A stretch of 64,000 bases of DNA from CBDATG01 sp965200145 (GCA_965200145.1 CBDATG010000003.1:186001-250000), one strand, 5' to 3'. Positions 8,825 to 18,163 are shown, counted from the first letter of the stretch. Made by a program: numbers and translations. Notes: generated by a model not told the origin, from the sequence alone.

Positions 8825-9784
8825 ATGCCGTCAGAGATTAAACTTGGACAACTTGAAAAGGTCGACCTGAACAAAGCCTTTCCCGATGAACCAAAGCACT
8901 TTACACCTTGGTTGGCTGAACCCGGTAACTTGGCATTGCTGGGTAAGGCACTCAACATCACTCTGGAATCGGGCTCAACGGAGGAATCCGTAGGGGACTT
9001 CAGTGCCGACATCGTTTGCACGGATGCATCCAATGGCGACACCGTGTTGATCGAGAACCAACTGGGAGCGACAGACCACACCCACGTCGGCCAGGTCCTC
9101 GTCTACGCGGCGGGATTGGACGCGGTCAAAGTGGTGTGGGTTGCGAAGGAGTTTCGGGACGAACATCGGGACACCCTTGATTGGCTCAACCGAAAAACAG
9201 ACCCATCCATCAGGTTATACGGGTTGGAAATTGAGCTCTGGAAGATCGGCGACTCGTTTCCTGCACCGAAGTTCAACATCGTCGTGCAACCAGACGATAG
9301 GGGAAACGCTGGACTAACGGAACCCCAAAGGATAAATCTAGAATTCTGGGCATCAGTCAACGGTAAACTCCACAAGGTCTTCAAACCCAAACCGAGCAAG
9401 TTTCAGTCGTTGTCGTTCGGCGCACTACGAAAATACTTCAAGCTTCGTGGTTCTTTTAACAAAAATCAACTTGAGGTCGCATTAATCATTGACGGGCCGA
9501 ATGCATACGACCACGCAAAGTTGTTGGAAGTCGGAATGGATGACATTAACGACTCGATCGGTGCTGAAGGCGCTTGGCAATTCAAGGAGCTCGGCGGCCT
9601 CAACAAGTTCTTCCTTAACAGGGCCGGTAGCGTTCAGAAGTCCGGCGCAGTCCCCGATAGCCGCGAATTCCGGGAACTCGCCGGCTGGATGGCATCACAA
9701 CTGGAGCTATTCCGTGAAGTGTTTTCAGACAGGGTTCAGAGTCTCCAACTGACTGACGGTGAACCCGAAGGTGGCGGTAGCTAA
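8825..9784 (+). CDS. DUF4268-type protein with PD-(D/E)XK-like N-terminal domain (copy 3)
   Basis: 319 residues. The N-terminal domain carries FTPWLAEPGNLALLGKAL, ADIVCTD, VLIENQLGATDHTHVGQVLVYAAGLDAVKVVWVAKEF (split here only in description) and EHR...LDWLNR. These match the other copies at every conserved point. The C-terminal domain has FWASVNGKL, a strand block, and the closing WMASQLELFREVFSDRV helix typical of DUF4268. Start ATG has GAGGAG about 7 bases upstream. Function unknown; the pattern fits a nuclease-like sensor or effector domain joined to a partner domain. Confidence 0.75.
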   Translation: MPSEIKLGQLEKVDLNKAFPDEPKHFTPWLAEPGNLALLGKALNITLESGSTEESVGDFSADIVCTDASNGDTVLIENQLGATDHTHVGQVLVYAAGLDAVKVVWVAKEFRDEHRDTLDWLNRKTDPSIRLYGLEIELWKIGDSFPAPKFNIVVQPDDRGNAGLTEPQRINLEFWASVNGKLHKVFKPKPSKFQSLSFGALRKYFKLRGSFNKNQLEVALIIDGPNAYDHAKLLEVGMDDINDSIGAEGAWQFKELGGLNKFFLNRAGSVQKSGAVPDSREFRELAGWMASQLELFREVFSDRVQSLQLTDGEPEGGGS

Positions 9785-9876
9785 CCTTCCAGTCTCCAGC
9801 CACCGCCCTACCGGCGCATCGTGCGGGTGTACCATAAGCACAACCGCATCAATCCAATCCCTACACAGGGGACTCC

Positions 9877-10827
9877 ATGCCGACTCTAGAACGCCTAGAA
9901 ACCCTTGACCCGCGTACGCACTGGCGCGACGAAGCGGCCGACTTCACGCCGTGGGTATCAAGCCCGGAAGGACTCCAGCTGATCGGCGAGACGCTTAACC
10001 TCGAACTCGAGACCCTGTCATCAAGCTCGGAGGTCCAGGTCGGTTCGTTCCGCGCCGATGTAGTCTGCGTCGATACGAGCGAGTCAGACAATTCTCTGGT
10101 GCTGATAGAAAACCAACTCGCTCCCACCGACCATAACCGTGTAGGTCAGGTGCTGACATATGCGGCTGGACTTGATGCCGTCACCATAATCTGGATAGCG
10201 TCCGAGTTCAGAGAGGAACACACCGCCGTCATTGAGTGGCTGAACCGAATCACGAACGAGCGTTACCGTTTCTTCGGTGTCGAAATCGGATTGGTCAAGA
10301 TCGGCGATTCGGACCCCGCGCCTACATTCACCGTCGTAGCGAAACCCAACGATTGGTCTAGGGGTATCAGGCGACAAGCCGATTCTAATCTAGCAAACTC
10401 CGGTCTCCACCGTCAGTTCTGGACGAAGCTGTCTTCGTATGTGAAAGAGAACGACATTGACATCAGGCTTGGGAATCCACCCCGGTGGAATTGGATGGGG
10501 GATCGGGTGGGGACCCAAGGACCATGGCTGAACGCCGTTAGGTTGCAAAAGCCGATATCACTTAGGGTCGAATTGCATTTCAAAGTGGAACGGTTCCGCA
10601 CTGCTTATCTCGCCGCTTTGGAACAACAGAGAGCAGAAATAGAGTCAGAACTCGGCTTCCAGTTGATTTGGGACGACGCAAGGATCTCCGTTACAACTCC
10701 CAAGGACCCGCGAGACCAAGACGATTGGCCTGCCCAGATCGAATGGTTCGCAGAGATGCTACAGAAATTCGATAGGACGTTCCGGCACCGCATCGAGTCC
10801 GTTGACCCCTCAGACTGGTCGTCCTGA
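9877..10827 (+). CDS. DUF4268-type protein with PD-(D/E)XK-like N-terminal domain (copy 4)
   Basis: 316 residues, the same two-part layout as the gene before it: DFTPWVSSPEGLQLIGETL, ADVVCVDT, VLIENQLAPTDHNRVGQVL, IIWIASEFREEH and EWLNR in the first half. The second half has LHRQFWTKLSSYV, LRVELHF, a long helix AALEQQRAEIESEL and a closing IEWFAEMLQKFDRTF. ATG follows AGGGGA by about 6 bases. The three full copies share the front domain more clearly than the back domain, which suggests repeated duplication followed by divergence of the partner or target part. Confidence 0.75.
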   Translation: MPTLERLETLDPRTHWRDEAADFTPWVSSPEGLQLIGETLNLELETLSSSSEVQVGSFRADVVCVDTSESDNSLVLIENQLAPTDHNRVGQVLTYAAGLDAVTIIWIASEFREEHTAVIEWLNRITNERYRFFGVEIGLVKIGDSDPAPTFTVVAKPNDWSRGIRRQADSNLANSGLHRQFWTKLSSYVKENDIDIRLGNPPRWNWMGDRVGTQGPWLNAVRLQKPISLRVELHFKVERFRTAYLAALEQQRAEIESELGFQLIWDDARISVTTPKDPRDQDDWPAQIEWFAEMLQKFDRTFRHRIESVDPSDWSS

Positions 10828-10858
10828 TAAACGAACTGGGCCGAGCTCGCCCATAACC

Positions 10859-11212
10859 TCACCCCATCCCACGCATCTGCCGGCCTCCCAGCACGTGCAG
10901 GTGCATGTGGTGCACCACCTGGCCGCCTTCCCTTCCGTTGTTGACTACCAGACGGTACCCGCTCTCCGTTATCCCCTTGACGCGTGCTACCTCTCCCGCC
11001 GCTAGCATCATATCGCCTAGTAGCTCGCGGTCTGCTTCGGTGCATTCGTCCGCCTGCACTACGTGGCGTTTCGGGACTACCAGCACATGCAACGGTGCTA
11101 TGGGGTTAATGTCCTCAAACGCCAGCACCGTGTCCGACTCGTATACCTTCGTGCATGGTATCTCCCCTGCGACAATCTTGCAGAAGATGCAGTCGCTCAC
11201 ATAGTTCGGCAT
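10859..11212 (-). CDS. HIT family (histidine triad) nucleotide-binding protein
   Basis: 117 residues. It has the N-terminal CIFCKIVAGEIPC segment with its zinc-type cysteines, the EDINPIAPLHVLVVPKRH core and the catalytic triad HMHLHVL near the C-terminus. HinT-type enzymes hydrolyse AMP from lysyl- or aminoacyl-adenylates and phosphoramidates. ATG at 11212 is chosen over the in-frame TTG at 11239 because AGGAGG lies 9 bases upstream and the family begins here. It follows the acyl-CoA dehydrogenase gene by 23 bases, so it is probably the last gene of that operon. Confidence 0.93.
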   Translation of the reverse strand: MPNYVSDCIFCKIVAGEIPCTKVYESDTVLAFEDINPIAPLHVLVVPKRHVVQADECTEADRELLGDMMLAAGEVARVKGITESGYRLVVNNGREGGQVVHHMHLHVLGGRQMRGMG

Positions 11213-11235
11213 CGTCTCGAGCCTCCTAGCTAGTC

Positions 11236-12354
11236 TCAATCATCCACGTACTGTGCCATCACATCCCGCGAGTTATCCGTGTCGCCGTACTCCGCGCGCC
11301 ACGACAGCACGCGCCTTGTGTACAGATGCAGGTCGTGCTCCCATGTGAAACCTATCGCGCCGTGGACCTGGTGCGCTGTCCAGCACACCTGCGGTATCAG
11401 AGTGTTGGCAGCCCATTTCGCCTGCGTCACGTACCGTATCTGCGTGTCTCTGTCGTCAACGTTGCCCTTGGCCCACGCCGCGCGGTTTACCATGTGTTGC
11501 GCGGATTTGACCTTGAGTGCCATATCTGCCATGTAGTGCTGTATCGCCTGGAACGCGCCTATCGGCCGTCCAAACTGCCTGCGCGTCTTGACATATTCCA
11601 GTGTGCGGTCTGATACTGCCGTTCCCGCGCCGACCATCTGTATCGCTCGCGCCGTCGCACCCGTGTATCTAGAATACCGCTCAATGTCCATCCACACTAT
11701 CTCATCCGACAACAGAGCACTGTTCGGACACAACACCTCGTTGAGCTCCAAGTTGAACGTCGGCACGCCCGATGCCATTTTGACTTGGCTAAGCGACAGC
11801 GTGCCGGAGACCGAGTTGGGATCCAATGCAAACAGCAGTTGGCCGAAATTCGTCGCTGCGATCAATATCAAGATGTCTGCCGAGTTGGCATAAGGCACGA
11901 AACGAGCGTTGCCATCCAACACCCAACCGTCGCCCGTCTCGCTCGCGGTGATTGTTGCGTCATCCGAGTTGGCGATGTCGGACGCCGGAATCACTACCGA
12001 CTCACCCGATGCGATACTAGGAAGGAGCCTGGATTTCGCCTCATCCGAGCCAAATCCCGTGATCATATCGACCGCGACAATGCTCGACTCGACGAGCGGA
12101 CCCGGTGCCAGCGCTGCACCCCATTCATGCAACAGAACTGCCATATCGGCAAAGTGCATTCCTGAACCGCCGTACTGTTCCGGTATCAGCAGTCCTAGCC
12201 ATCCCAGCTCTGCCAACTCGCGCCAGTACTCCGCCGTGTATCCCTGATCATCCTCCGCCATCGCCCGCACGAACTCCGGACCAGACCGCTCCGACAGCCA
12301 CTCCGCGGCGGATGCGCGGATCAGCTCCTGCGTCTCTGTCAGGCTGAAATCCAT
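11236..12354 (-). CDS. Acyl-CoA dehydrogenase family protein (FadE28-like partner)
   Basis: 372 residues. It shows the N-terminal helical domain (MDFSLTETQELIR), LIPEQYGGSG, a mid beta domain and the C-terminal helices with TRRQFGRPIGAFQAIQHYMADM and VHGAIGFTWEHDLHLYTRR. The GFTWEHDLHLY signature is typical of the smaller partner of heteromeric dehydrogenases such as actinobacterial FadE28/FadE29. The upstream extension to 12477 is rejected because the conserved start is MDFS. It begins 4 bases after the stop of the second dehydrogenase gene, so the two are probably co-translated as a heteromer. Substrate unknown; FAD-dependent alpha,beta-oxidation of a CoA ester is the expected reaction. Confidence 0.88.
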   Translation of the reverse strand: MDFSLTETQELIRASAAEWLSERSGPEFVRAMAEDDQGYTAEYWRELAELGWLGLLIPEQYGGSGMHFADMAVLLHEWGAALAPGPLVESSIVAVDMITGFGSDEAKSRLLPSIASGESVVIPASDIANSDDATITASETGDGWVLDGNARFVPYANSADILILIAATNFGQLLFALDPNSVSGTLSLSQVKMASGVPTFNLELNEVLCPNSALLSDEIVWMDIERYSRYTGATARAIQMVGAGTAVSDRTLEYVKTRRQFGRPIGAFQAIQHYMADMALKVKSAQHMVNRAAWAKGNVDDRDTQIRYVTQAKWAANTLIPQVCWTAHQVHGAIGFTWEHDLHLYTRRVLSWRAEYGDTDNSRDVMAQYVDD

Positions 12355-12358
12355 GACA

Positions 12359-13537
12359 TCACCGTCGCGGCAGGTCCAAACCGCGATACGCAATGATGTT
12401 CTTCTGTATCTCGTTCGTACCCGCCAAGATCGGTCCAGAAGTGTAAGACATGCGCGTACGGAACAGGCGACCAGCAAGACTGTCGCGCTCCTCAGGGTCG
12501 TCGATCAAACCCGCACCTCCAAGCAGTTCCAGCCCAAAATCCAACACCGCATTGTTAACCTCAGTCGCTGCGATCTTGCACATGCTCGCTTCTGCTGACG
12601 GCGGCAAACCCTGCGTCTGCAACCACGCCACTTCGTACGTGATAAGGCGCGCCATCTCGATCTCAGCATCCAGCTCCGCCAATCGGCACGCGACCTCCGG
12701 ATGATCAATTGGCGCGTCACCGTCGGCTCTCCGCGGCATGCGCGCGTAGTCAAGAATCTCCTCCCAATGACGCTGCGCCCACGCCACATAGTCGATGTTC
12801 CCACGCTCAAAGTTGAGCAGATTCATCGCAACATTCCAACCGTCATGTAATGCGCCGACCAAGTTCTCTCGCGGCACACGCACATCGTCAAACGTCACCT
12901 GGTTGAAACTGTGATGCCCCGACATATTCACTATAGGCCGCACCTCCAATCCGGGGGAGTGCATATCGACCAGCAGGAAGCTGATACCGTCATGCCGCGC
13001 CGCATCGCGGTCTGTGCGTGCCAGCATGAACATCATGTCCGCACGATGTGCCAACGATGTCCAGATCTTCGAGCCGCGCAACACGAACTCATCGCCGTCT
13101 ATCGCAGCGAACGTCTGGAGTGATGCGAGGTCAGAGCCAGTATCAGGCTCTGAGTATCCCTGACACCACTGCATCCCGCCGGAGGCGATATCCGGCAGAT
13201 ACCGCGCCTTCTGCGCCTCGGTGCCAAAGTGCATCAGCGTCGGGCCAAGCATCCGCGTGCCAAACCTGTCATTGCCCGGCGCACGACGATACGCCATCGT
13301 CTCGGCAAATATCAGATTCATGAACGGCGACGCATCTTGACCGCCGTACTCACGCGGCCATGCCATCGTCAAGTAACCCCGTTGCGCCAACGCCCGCTTC
13401 ATGCGAACGTTCAGCTCCCAGCCCTCATCTGTTGACTCGTCAACGGGTCCGACCCACCCTTCCGGCAGTTCGTCATCCAGGAACGCGTTCAGCTCGTCGC
13501 GAAACGCGACCTCTGCATCTGTGAACTCGAAATCCAT
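12359..13537 (-). CDS. Acyl-CoA dehydrogenase family protein (FadE29-like partner)
   Basis: 392 residues with the full family layout: MDFEFTDAEVAFRDELNAFL, MAWPREYGGQDAS, the FAD/substrate segment GYSEPDTGSDLASLQT, WTSLAHRADMMFMLARTD, GHHSFNQVTFDDVRVPRENLVG and the C-terminal GTNEIQKNIIAYRGLDLPR. The last motif is where many members carry the FAD-contacting and nearby catalytic region. The tight 4-base spacing to the following dehydrogenase gene and the sequence types suggest an alpha2beta2 enzyme. Sterol or branched acyl chains are known substrates of such pairs elsewhere; here the substrate is not known. Confidence 0.9.
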   Translation of the reverse strand: MDFEFTDAEVAFRDELNAFLDDELPEGWVGPVDESTDEGWELNVRMKRALAQRGYLTMAWPREYGGQDASPFMNLIFAETMAYRRAPGNDRFGTRMLGPTLMHFGTEAQKARYLPDIASGGMQWCQGYSEPDTGSDLASLQTFAAIDGDEFVLRGSKIWTSLAHRADMMFMLARTDRDAARHDGISFLLVDMHSPGLEVRPIVNMSGHHSFNQVTFDDVRVPRENLVGALHDGWNVAMNLLNFERGNIDYVAWAQRHWEEILDYARMPRRADGDAPIDHPEVACRLAELDAEIEMARLITYEVAWLQTQGLPPSAEASMCKIAATEVNNAVLDFGLELLGGAGLIDDPEERDSLAGRLFRTRMSYTSGPILAGTNEIQKNIIAYRGLDLPRR

Positions 13538-13597
13538 AGGACAGCCTTACCGTGCGCGATCGGCTGGAAGGGTGGCCGGTTGAAAGTGTCTGACGTG

Positions 13598-13837
13598 TTA
13601 GTCCGCCGTGACTGCCAAGCTCGTGATCGTCTTGACGATGCCGGAGACCTTGTGCATCTGCGTGCTGACGATGCCGCCGATATCCATCAAGTTGTCAGCC
13701 TCTACCACCGCTATGATGTCGAACGGCCCTGTGACCATGTCGACCGCTTCCATCTCTTCAATCTGCTTCAGGCTCTCCGCAACCTGTGCAGTGCTGCCCA
13801 CCGACGTCTCGATCAGGATGTATGCTTTCGTCTTCAT
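13598..13837 (-). CDS. Stand-alone Lrp/AsnC ligand-binding (RAM) domain protein
   Basis: 79 residues, only the RAM effector domain of Lrp/AsnC regulators without the helix-turn-helix. Visible pattern: AYILIETSVGS, VAESLKQIEEMEAVDMVTGPFDIIAVVEADN and a final IVKTITSLAV strand. Stand-alone RAM proteins are common in archaea and some bacteria and bind amino acids or assemble with full-length Lrp proteins. It lies upstream of the acyl-CoA dehydrogenase genes on the same strand, 60 bases before them, so it may be the first gene of that operon. Confidence 0.88.
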   Translation of the reverse strand: MKTKAYILIETSVGSTAQVAESLKQIEEMEAVDMVTGPFDIIAVVEADNLMDIGGIVSTQMHKVSGIVKTITSLAVTAD

Positions 13838-13914
13838 AAAAGAAGGTTCCGCCTTTCGCTATGTATTCGCGCCCGCAAGTCAGTAATCGCCTGACACTGC
13901 TGGCATAGACTAAG

Positions 13915-13996
13915 TTAGGATAACCTAATTCGCGCACTTAAGCGAACTTGACTCCGAACGCGTCCGCGATTGCCATGCGGGATTTGACGCTTAAGT
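13915..13996. promoter_or_regulatory. Inverted repeats upstream of the RAM-domain gene
   Basis: TTAGG at 13915-13919 and CCTAA at 13924-13928 form TTAGG-ATAA-CCTAA, resembling an iron-type (DtxR/IdeR-like) box half. A longer pair, ACTTAAGCG at 13936-13944 and CGCTTAAGT at 13988-13996, has perfect 9-base arms 43 bases apart. TAAGTTAG occurs twice (13911, 13992). The 203-base gap 13838-14040 has no gene. Regulator identity is inference. Confidence 0.45.
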
Positions 13997-14040
13997 TAGC
14001 CTTTCCAAAGCGGGACACGCGGCAAGATCATCTGTCGCGG

Positions 14041-15729
14041 TCAGAATCCGAGGGCTAGTCCATCGCGGCGCGGATCTGCCGCACCGAGGTAGGTACCATG
14101 GCGCGTGCGGTGTATCGCATGGGCACCTCCAACCGCAGTAGTGAACGGCGGCAACAGCTCAAATTCGTGTCCCTTGCCACGCAACGTTTCCTGCAAATCC
14201 GAGCCGAAACGCGACTCGAGGTACAGCCTACCCTTGTCGTAGTACCGGAAACGCGGATGCTCCACTGCCTCCTGAATGTTCAACCCGCCATCGACGAAGG
14301 CATGGATGATCTGCAACGTGGTGTGCAGGATGCCATAGCTACCCGGCGTGCCGATCGACGCGATCAATGTGCCATCTTCTGAGAACAGCTGCGTAGGCGC
14401 AATCACGAAGTCCACCGCCTTGCCCGGTGCAACATCGTTCGGGCTGCCCTTGCGGATGTCAAACCACTTGCCCATGTTGTTCAGGAAGATGCCCGTCCCT
14501 CGAGGCGCAACACACGACCCGAATCCGCCGCCAAGAGTCTGCGTAACGGTTACCACATTGCCCCATTCGTCTGCCGTAGCAAAGTGTGTCGTCATAGGCG
14601 CATTGGCACCAGAAGCCGGCGACCACGGGTCAGGTAACAGCTCGACTTCAGACCTGTCGAACCGCTCCGGCGGCATCCCGGCAGCACGGTCCACACTGAT
14701 CGAGTCGCGCAACTCTGCCGCTCGCCCATCAGAGAGCAACTCATCAACCGGCACATCAACAAAGCGCGGATCACCAGAGCACCGCACACGCTCATCTGCC
14801 GCCTTCAGCACAGCTTCGACCATCAAGTGCAACGCGTGCCCCGTGCCAAACTCCAAATCGTATCCCGACAGGATGTTCAGCGTCTGCAAGATCTGAAACG
14901 CCGACGAGTTCGGCCCAGGCGCACGCACCTCGCGACCGCGATACGTCGTCGAGATTGGCTCCTCCCATCGCGGCTTGTACTCTGCCAACTCATCGCGGCT
15001 CATCAAACCGCCAACCTCTTTCAATCCCTCCCAGATCTGATCACCGAGTTCACCTTGGCTGAACTCATATGCACCACCGCCCGCAACACGTAACATGGTC
15101 TCCGCTAACAATGGCTGCTGGAGCAACGCCCCGGGTTCCGCAATGTCAAAGACCAACGGCGGCGGAGCACCCTCGGCAGTCAACGACTCTATCCTCGGCG
15201 CTGCATCGGCAACCGTAGTCGCCATAAACGGTGTCATCGGAATCCCACACTTCGCCAGCCCTGCCGCGTAAACAAACAGATCCGAGAACTGCAACTTCCC
15301 ATGCGCCTCGTGCATCGCGTGCCAACCGACGAAGTTCCCAGGAACCAGCACACTCTTGGGGCCAATCTCAATCTCAGCTCGCGTTATGCCATCTGGATCA
15401 ACCGCATTCGGCATGTGACCAGAGAAATTGATCACACGAGTCTTACCGGCGTAACGGGACCGATCACCCGCGGCGGCAGGATTGCCTGGCCGGTCAGAGA
15501 CGTACACCAAGCCGATGCCTACACCGCCCATGCTAGACATGAACGGCTCCGCCACCGCCAAAGCGGCGGCAGTAGACACAGCAGCATCTATCGCATTACC
15601 GCCGCGATCCAACGTCCACAGACCGGCCAGAGTAGAGTGCTGACTGGCGGATGCCACCATACCGGTAGCACCGGTAGCAGGTGGACGCGTCGAATTGCCG
15701 TGCGGTGAGATACCTGTCTGAGTTGCCAT
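14041..15729 (-). CDS. Gamma-glutamyltransferase family protein (first copy)
   Basis: 562 residues, the proenzyme length for the Ntn-hydrolase gamma-glutamyltransferases, which cleave themselves and then transfer or hydrolyse gamma-glutamyl groups. The large-subunit signature GGNAIDAAVSTAAALAVAEP is near residue 45. The autocleavage/nucleophile segment reads MTTHFATADEWGN with the predicted nucleophile Thr380. Downstream GGGFGS, ASIGTPGS and AVEHPRFRY fit the small subunit. No signal peptide is seen, so a cytoplasmic role is possible. A second member lies at 53488. It stands alone, 73 bases upstream of the sugar isomerase reading in the same direction. Confidence 0.92.
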   Translation of the reverse strand: MATQTGISPHGNSTRPPATGATGMVASASQHSTLAGLWTLDRGGNAIDAAVSTAAALAVAEPFMSSMGGVGIGLVYVSDRPGNPAAAGDRSRYAGKTRVINFSGHMPNAVDPDGITRAEIEIGPKSVLVPGNFVGWHAMHEAHGKLQFSDLFVYAAGLAKCGIPMTPFMATTVADAAPRIESLTAEGAPPPLVFDIAEPGALLQQPLLAETMLRVAGGGAYEFSQGELGDQIWEGLKEVGGLMSRDELAEYKPRWEEPISTTYRGREVRAPGPNSSAFQILQTLNILSGYDLEFGTGHALHLMVEAVLKAADERVRCSGDPRFVDVPVDELLSDGRAAELRDSISVDRAAGMPPERFDRSEVELLPDPWSPASGANAPMTTHFATADEWGNVVTVTQTLGGGFGSCVAPRGTGIFLNNMGKWFDIRKGSPNDVAPGKAVDFVIAPTQLFSEDGTLIASIGTPGSYGILHTTLQIIHAFVDGGLNIQEAVEHPRFRYYDKGRLYLESRFGSDLQETLRGKGHEFELLPPFTTAVGGAHAIHRTRHGTYLGAADPRRDGLALGF

Positions 15730-15802
15730 ATCGCCCCCTTCTGTGCTCCAATCTATCGTTTGTGCCAGATTAAGTCGCCGTATTCGTTAACCGCGATATC
15801 TC

Positions 15803-16615
15803 TCACTCACCAGACACCAGCGATGCGAGCCATTCACGCGACGCCAACTTGTCGGCGTTCGTACCATACGCCATCGTGTAGTGACCCTGATAACCCGCCG
15901 ACTCCAACCGGTTCATGCAACCGTGCCAATCTATCGTCCCCTCTCCGGGTATCAAATGCACCTCGTAATCGCCCGTGTTGTCTGCCAGCCTGACCTCGCC
16001 GATGCGCTCAATACCGAACGCGTCCAGGAAGCCATCAACCCCCTCAGGCACCAAGTGCGCATGATTGACCGTGAATGACCATCCCAGCTGCTCTGCACCC
16101 ACTGCATCGAAGACACGCCGGCACTCCTCGACGTTGTGCGCCAAGTACCGCACTTCTGCATGTTCCGGCTCGCGGTTCAAGTTCTCTAACAACAACCGCT
16201 GACCCGTGTCTGTTGCATACCGCGCAATGCGTTGCAGGCGCGCTATGCCAGCCTCAAGCCGCGCCTCAGCGTCAGACGTGAAGTGGTAACCCGCATGAAC
16301 AACCGTCCACTTGCAACCGAGGCGATTTGCCAAGTCAACGCAAGCCCGCATGTAATGCTCCACGCCACGCGCAACGTGCGGCGAGTACTCCGCTACATTC
16401 ACCGCGCTGAGTGTGTGCAGACCCAGCGAGATGGCGTTGCGGTCACAGGTGTCGCGGACCGCGGCAACGCGATCGCCAACCCACGAGTCCATGTGATTAG
16501 CACCAGAGTCAGCGTTGAAATCAACGAAGTGGAACCCATTGGCAGCCGCAAACTCCAGCGCATCCTCCAGACGCGTCGTCCCGGCGTCAAATCCAATTCG
16601 CTCCGTCAAGTTCAT
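15803..16615 (-). CDS. Sugar phosphate isomerase/epimerase family protein (xylose-isomerase-like TIM barrel)
   Basis: 270 residues with the TIM-barrel landmarks of the AP endonuclease 2/xylose isomerase-like superfamily: VHAGYHF on one strand, LLLENLNREPEH with the metal Glu, SFTVNHAHLV with His/Asn metal positions, VRLADNTGDYEVHLIPGEGTIDW, and YTMAYG near the end. Members isomerise or epimerise sugars, inosose or hydroxypyruvate, among others. Substrate not assignable. It has no tightly linked partner gene, with the MFS transporter gene diverging 184 bases away. Confidence 0.87.
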   Translation of the reverse strand: MNLTERIGFDAGTTRLEDALEFAAANGFHFVDFNADSGANHMDSWVGDRVAAVRDTCDRNAISLGLHTLSAVNVAEYSPHVARGVEHYMRACVDLANRLGCKWTVVHAGYHFTSDAEARLEAGIARLQRIARYATDTGQRLLLENLNREPEHAEVRYLAHNVEECRRVFDAVGAEQLGWSFTVNHAHLVPEGVDGFLDAFGIERIGEVRLADNTGDYEVHLIPGEGTIDWHGCMNRLESAGYQGHYTMAYGTNADKLASREWLASLVSGE

Positions 16616-16799
16616 GATTCAGTCAGGGTGGCACAGTGAGATGCAAGAGTCGTTGTGCGAATTCTATGCGCGAATCCTACGCACTGGACGACTAACCGCG
16701 CTTGATTGCGTCGCTAACGACGCGCCGTTGTAGTCTAGCGAGTCGTCTGTGCAACGCAGACGCGCGACGCACTGACCGTATCCCACCTAACGCCTCACC

Positions 16800-18077
16800 G
16801 TGAACATTCGCCCACGAAACAATTCGCTATTCCGCGCCCTACGCAACGAGCCGCGCGACGCGTGGTTGCTCTACCTAGGCAGATTCTCGCGCGACACCGG
16901 GCGCGGACTGCTTGCAGTCCTAGCAGTGCTATACCTGCGCGAAATCGGTATCGGCAACGCTCAGATAGGACTGCTGCTTGGAATAAGCCTAGCAGGCGGT
17001 TTCGTCACTTCGCTTGCAGTCATGCTCTTCGCAACACGGTTTACCGCAAGATCATGGGCAGTTGTCATCGCTACCGTCACTAGCATCGCCGGAATCGTCC
17101 TGATCGCAACCGACCAGTACTTTCCGCTGCTGATCGGCGGTTTCTTCGGCTCTTACGCCGCCAGCGGTGTCCACTGGGGACCAATGCTCCAGGTAGAGCA
17201 GACAGGACTCTCCAACCTATCGCAAGACAGACATCGCACCAGATCGTTCTCATTCCTGAACATCGCTTCCTCAATCGGCCGCGCCCTAGGTGCTCTGCTG
17301 GCGGGCGGTGCAACACTGTTGGTTGCCGCATACGAGTTCGAGCTGGTCGACGCATACCGCATCATGTTGGCGGTCTACTGCGTGCTCAACTTCGTCAGCG
17401 CAGGCGGTTACCTCTTCCTCTCCTCAGCCCCAGATGGTGCCAACAACAGCCAGCATCAACAGGCGACGATCCAGAATCCCTTCAAGGCTCGCGCTCGCAG
17501 GAACATACTCACCGTCTCCGGACTCTTTGCCATAGACTCCTTCGCCGGCGGAATGATCTTCGAGTCGTTCCTCAGCCTCTGGATGGTCGAAAAGTTCGGC
17601 AGCTCTACCGCCGAAGTCGGACTCATGCTCGTAGCAGCTCAGGGCCTCAACATCGTCTCACTAACACTCGCTCCTACCGTAGCGGCAAGGATCGGCTTAC
17701 TCAACACACTCGTCTTCACGCAAGTCGGCTCCAACCTGGCACTCATCGCATTCGCTTTCGCACCGTCCGCATGGATCGCAGTAGCACTTTGGATGGCGCG
17801 CTCCCTACTCGACGAGATGGATGTGCCAACGCGCCAGTCATACATGATGGGAATCACAGAACCGGACGAACGACCAATGATGGCAGGAACAGCAAATCTA
17901 GGGCGCGGACTGGGACGAGTTGGTAGCCCAGTCATCACCGGCGCACTATGGGCAGGCGCAATCACCGCAGCACCTTGGGTGTTAGCAGGAACACTGAAAC
18001 TGGTCTACGATGCCGCAATCTACTTCGCATTCAGGAACGTCACGCCGCCCGAAGAATCCGCCAAGCGCACCCGCTGA
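16800..18077 (+). CDS. Major facilitator superfamily transporter
   Basis: 425 residues starting at GTG, with about twelve hydrophobic segments in two halves. Motifs include GRFSRDTGRGLLAVLAVLYL at the first helix, LLLGISLAGGFVTSLAVMLFATRF, a charged central loop near residue 215-235 (NPFKARARRN), and FAIDSFAGGMIFESFLSLWM starting the second half. The central loop with QQATIQNPFKARARRN and the DVPTRQSYMMGI signature match the drug/sugar-type MFS found in many archaea and Chloroflexota. Substrate unknown. The upstream 184-base gap separates it from the divergent isomerase gene and shows no clear operator. Confidence 0.88.
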   Translation: MNIRPRNNSLFRALRNEPRDAWLLYLGRFSRDTGRGLLAVLAVLYLREIGIGNAQIGLLLGISLAGGFVTSLAVMLFATRFTARSWAVVIATVTSIAGIVLIATDQYFPLLIGGFFGSYAASGVHWGPMLQVEQTGLSNLSQDRHRTRSFSFLNIASSIGRALGALLAGGATLLVAAYEFELVDAYRIMLAVYCVLNFVSAGGYLFLSSAPDGANNSQHQQATIQNPFKARARRNILTVSGLFAIDSFAGGMIFESFLSLWMVEKFGSSTAEVGLMLVAAQGLNIVSLTLAPTVAARIGLLNTLVFTQVGSNLALIAFAFAPSAWIAVALWMARSLLDEMDVPTRQSYMMGITEPDERPMMAGTANLGRGLGRVGSPVITGALWAGAITAAPWVLAGTLKLVYDAAIYFAFRNVTPPEESAKRTR

Positions 18078-18163
18078 CATCAAGCACCGCGCACGGCAAT
18101 CGCATCCGCAAACAACGGCACCGCGGCTCTAGACTCGTAGACGGACTACTGGATTAGCTAACT

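Noticed and set aside
10828..10858. Small GGGC/GCCC hairpin between DUF4268 copy 4 and the HIT gene as a terminator
   Set aside because: Only four pairs and no T run; too weak to call.
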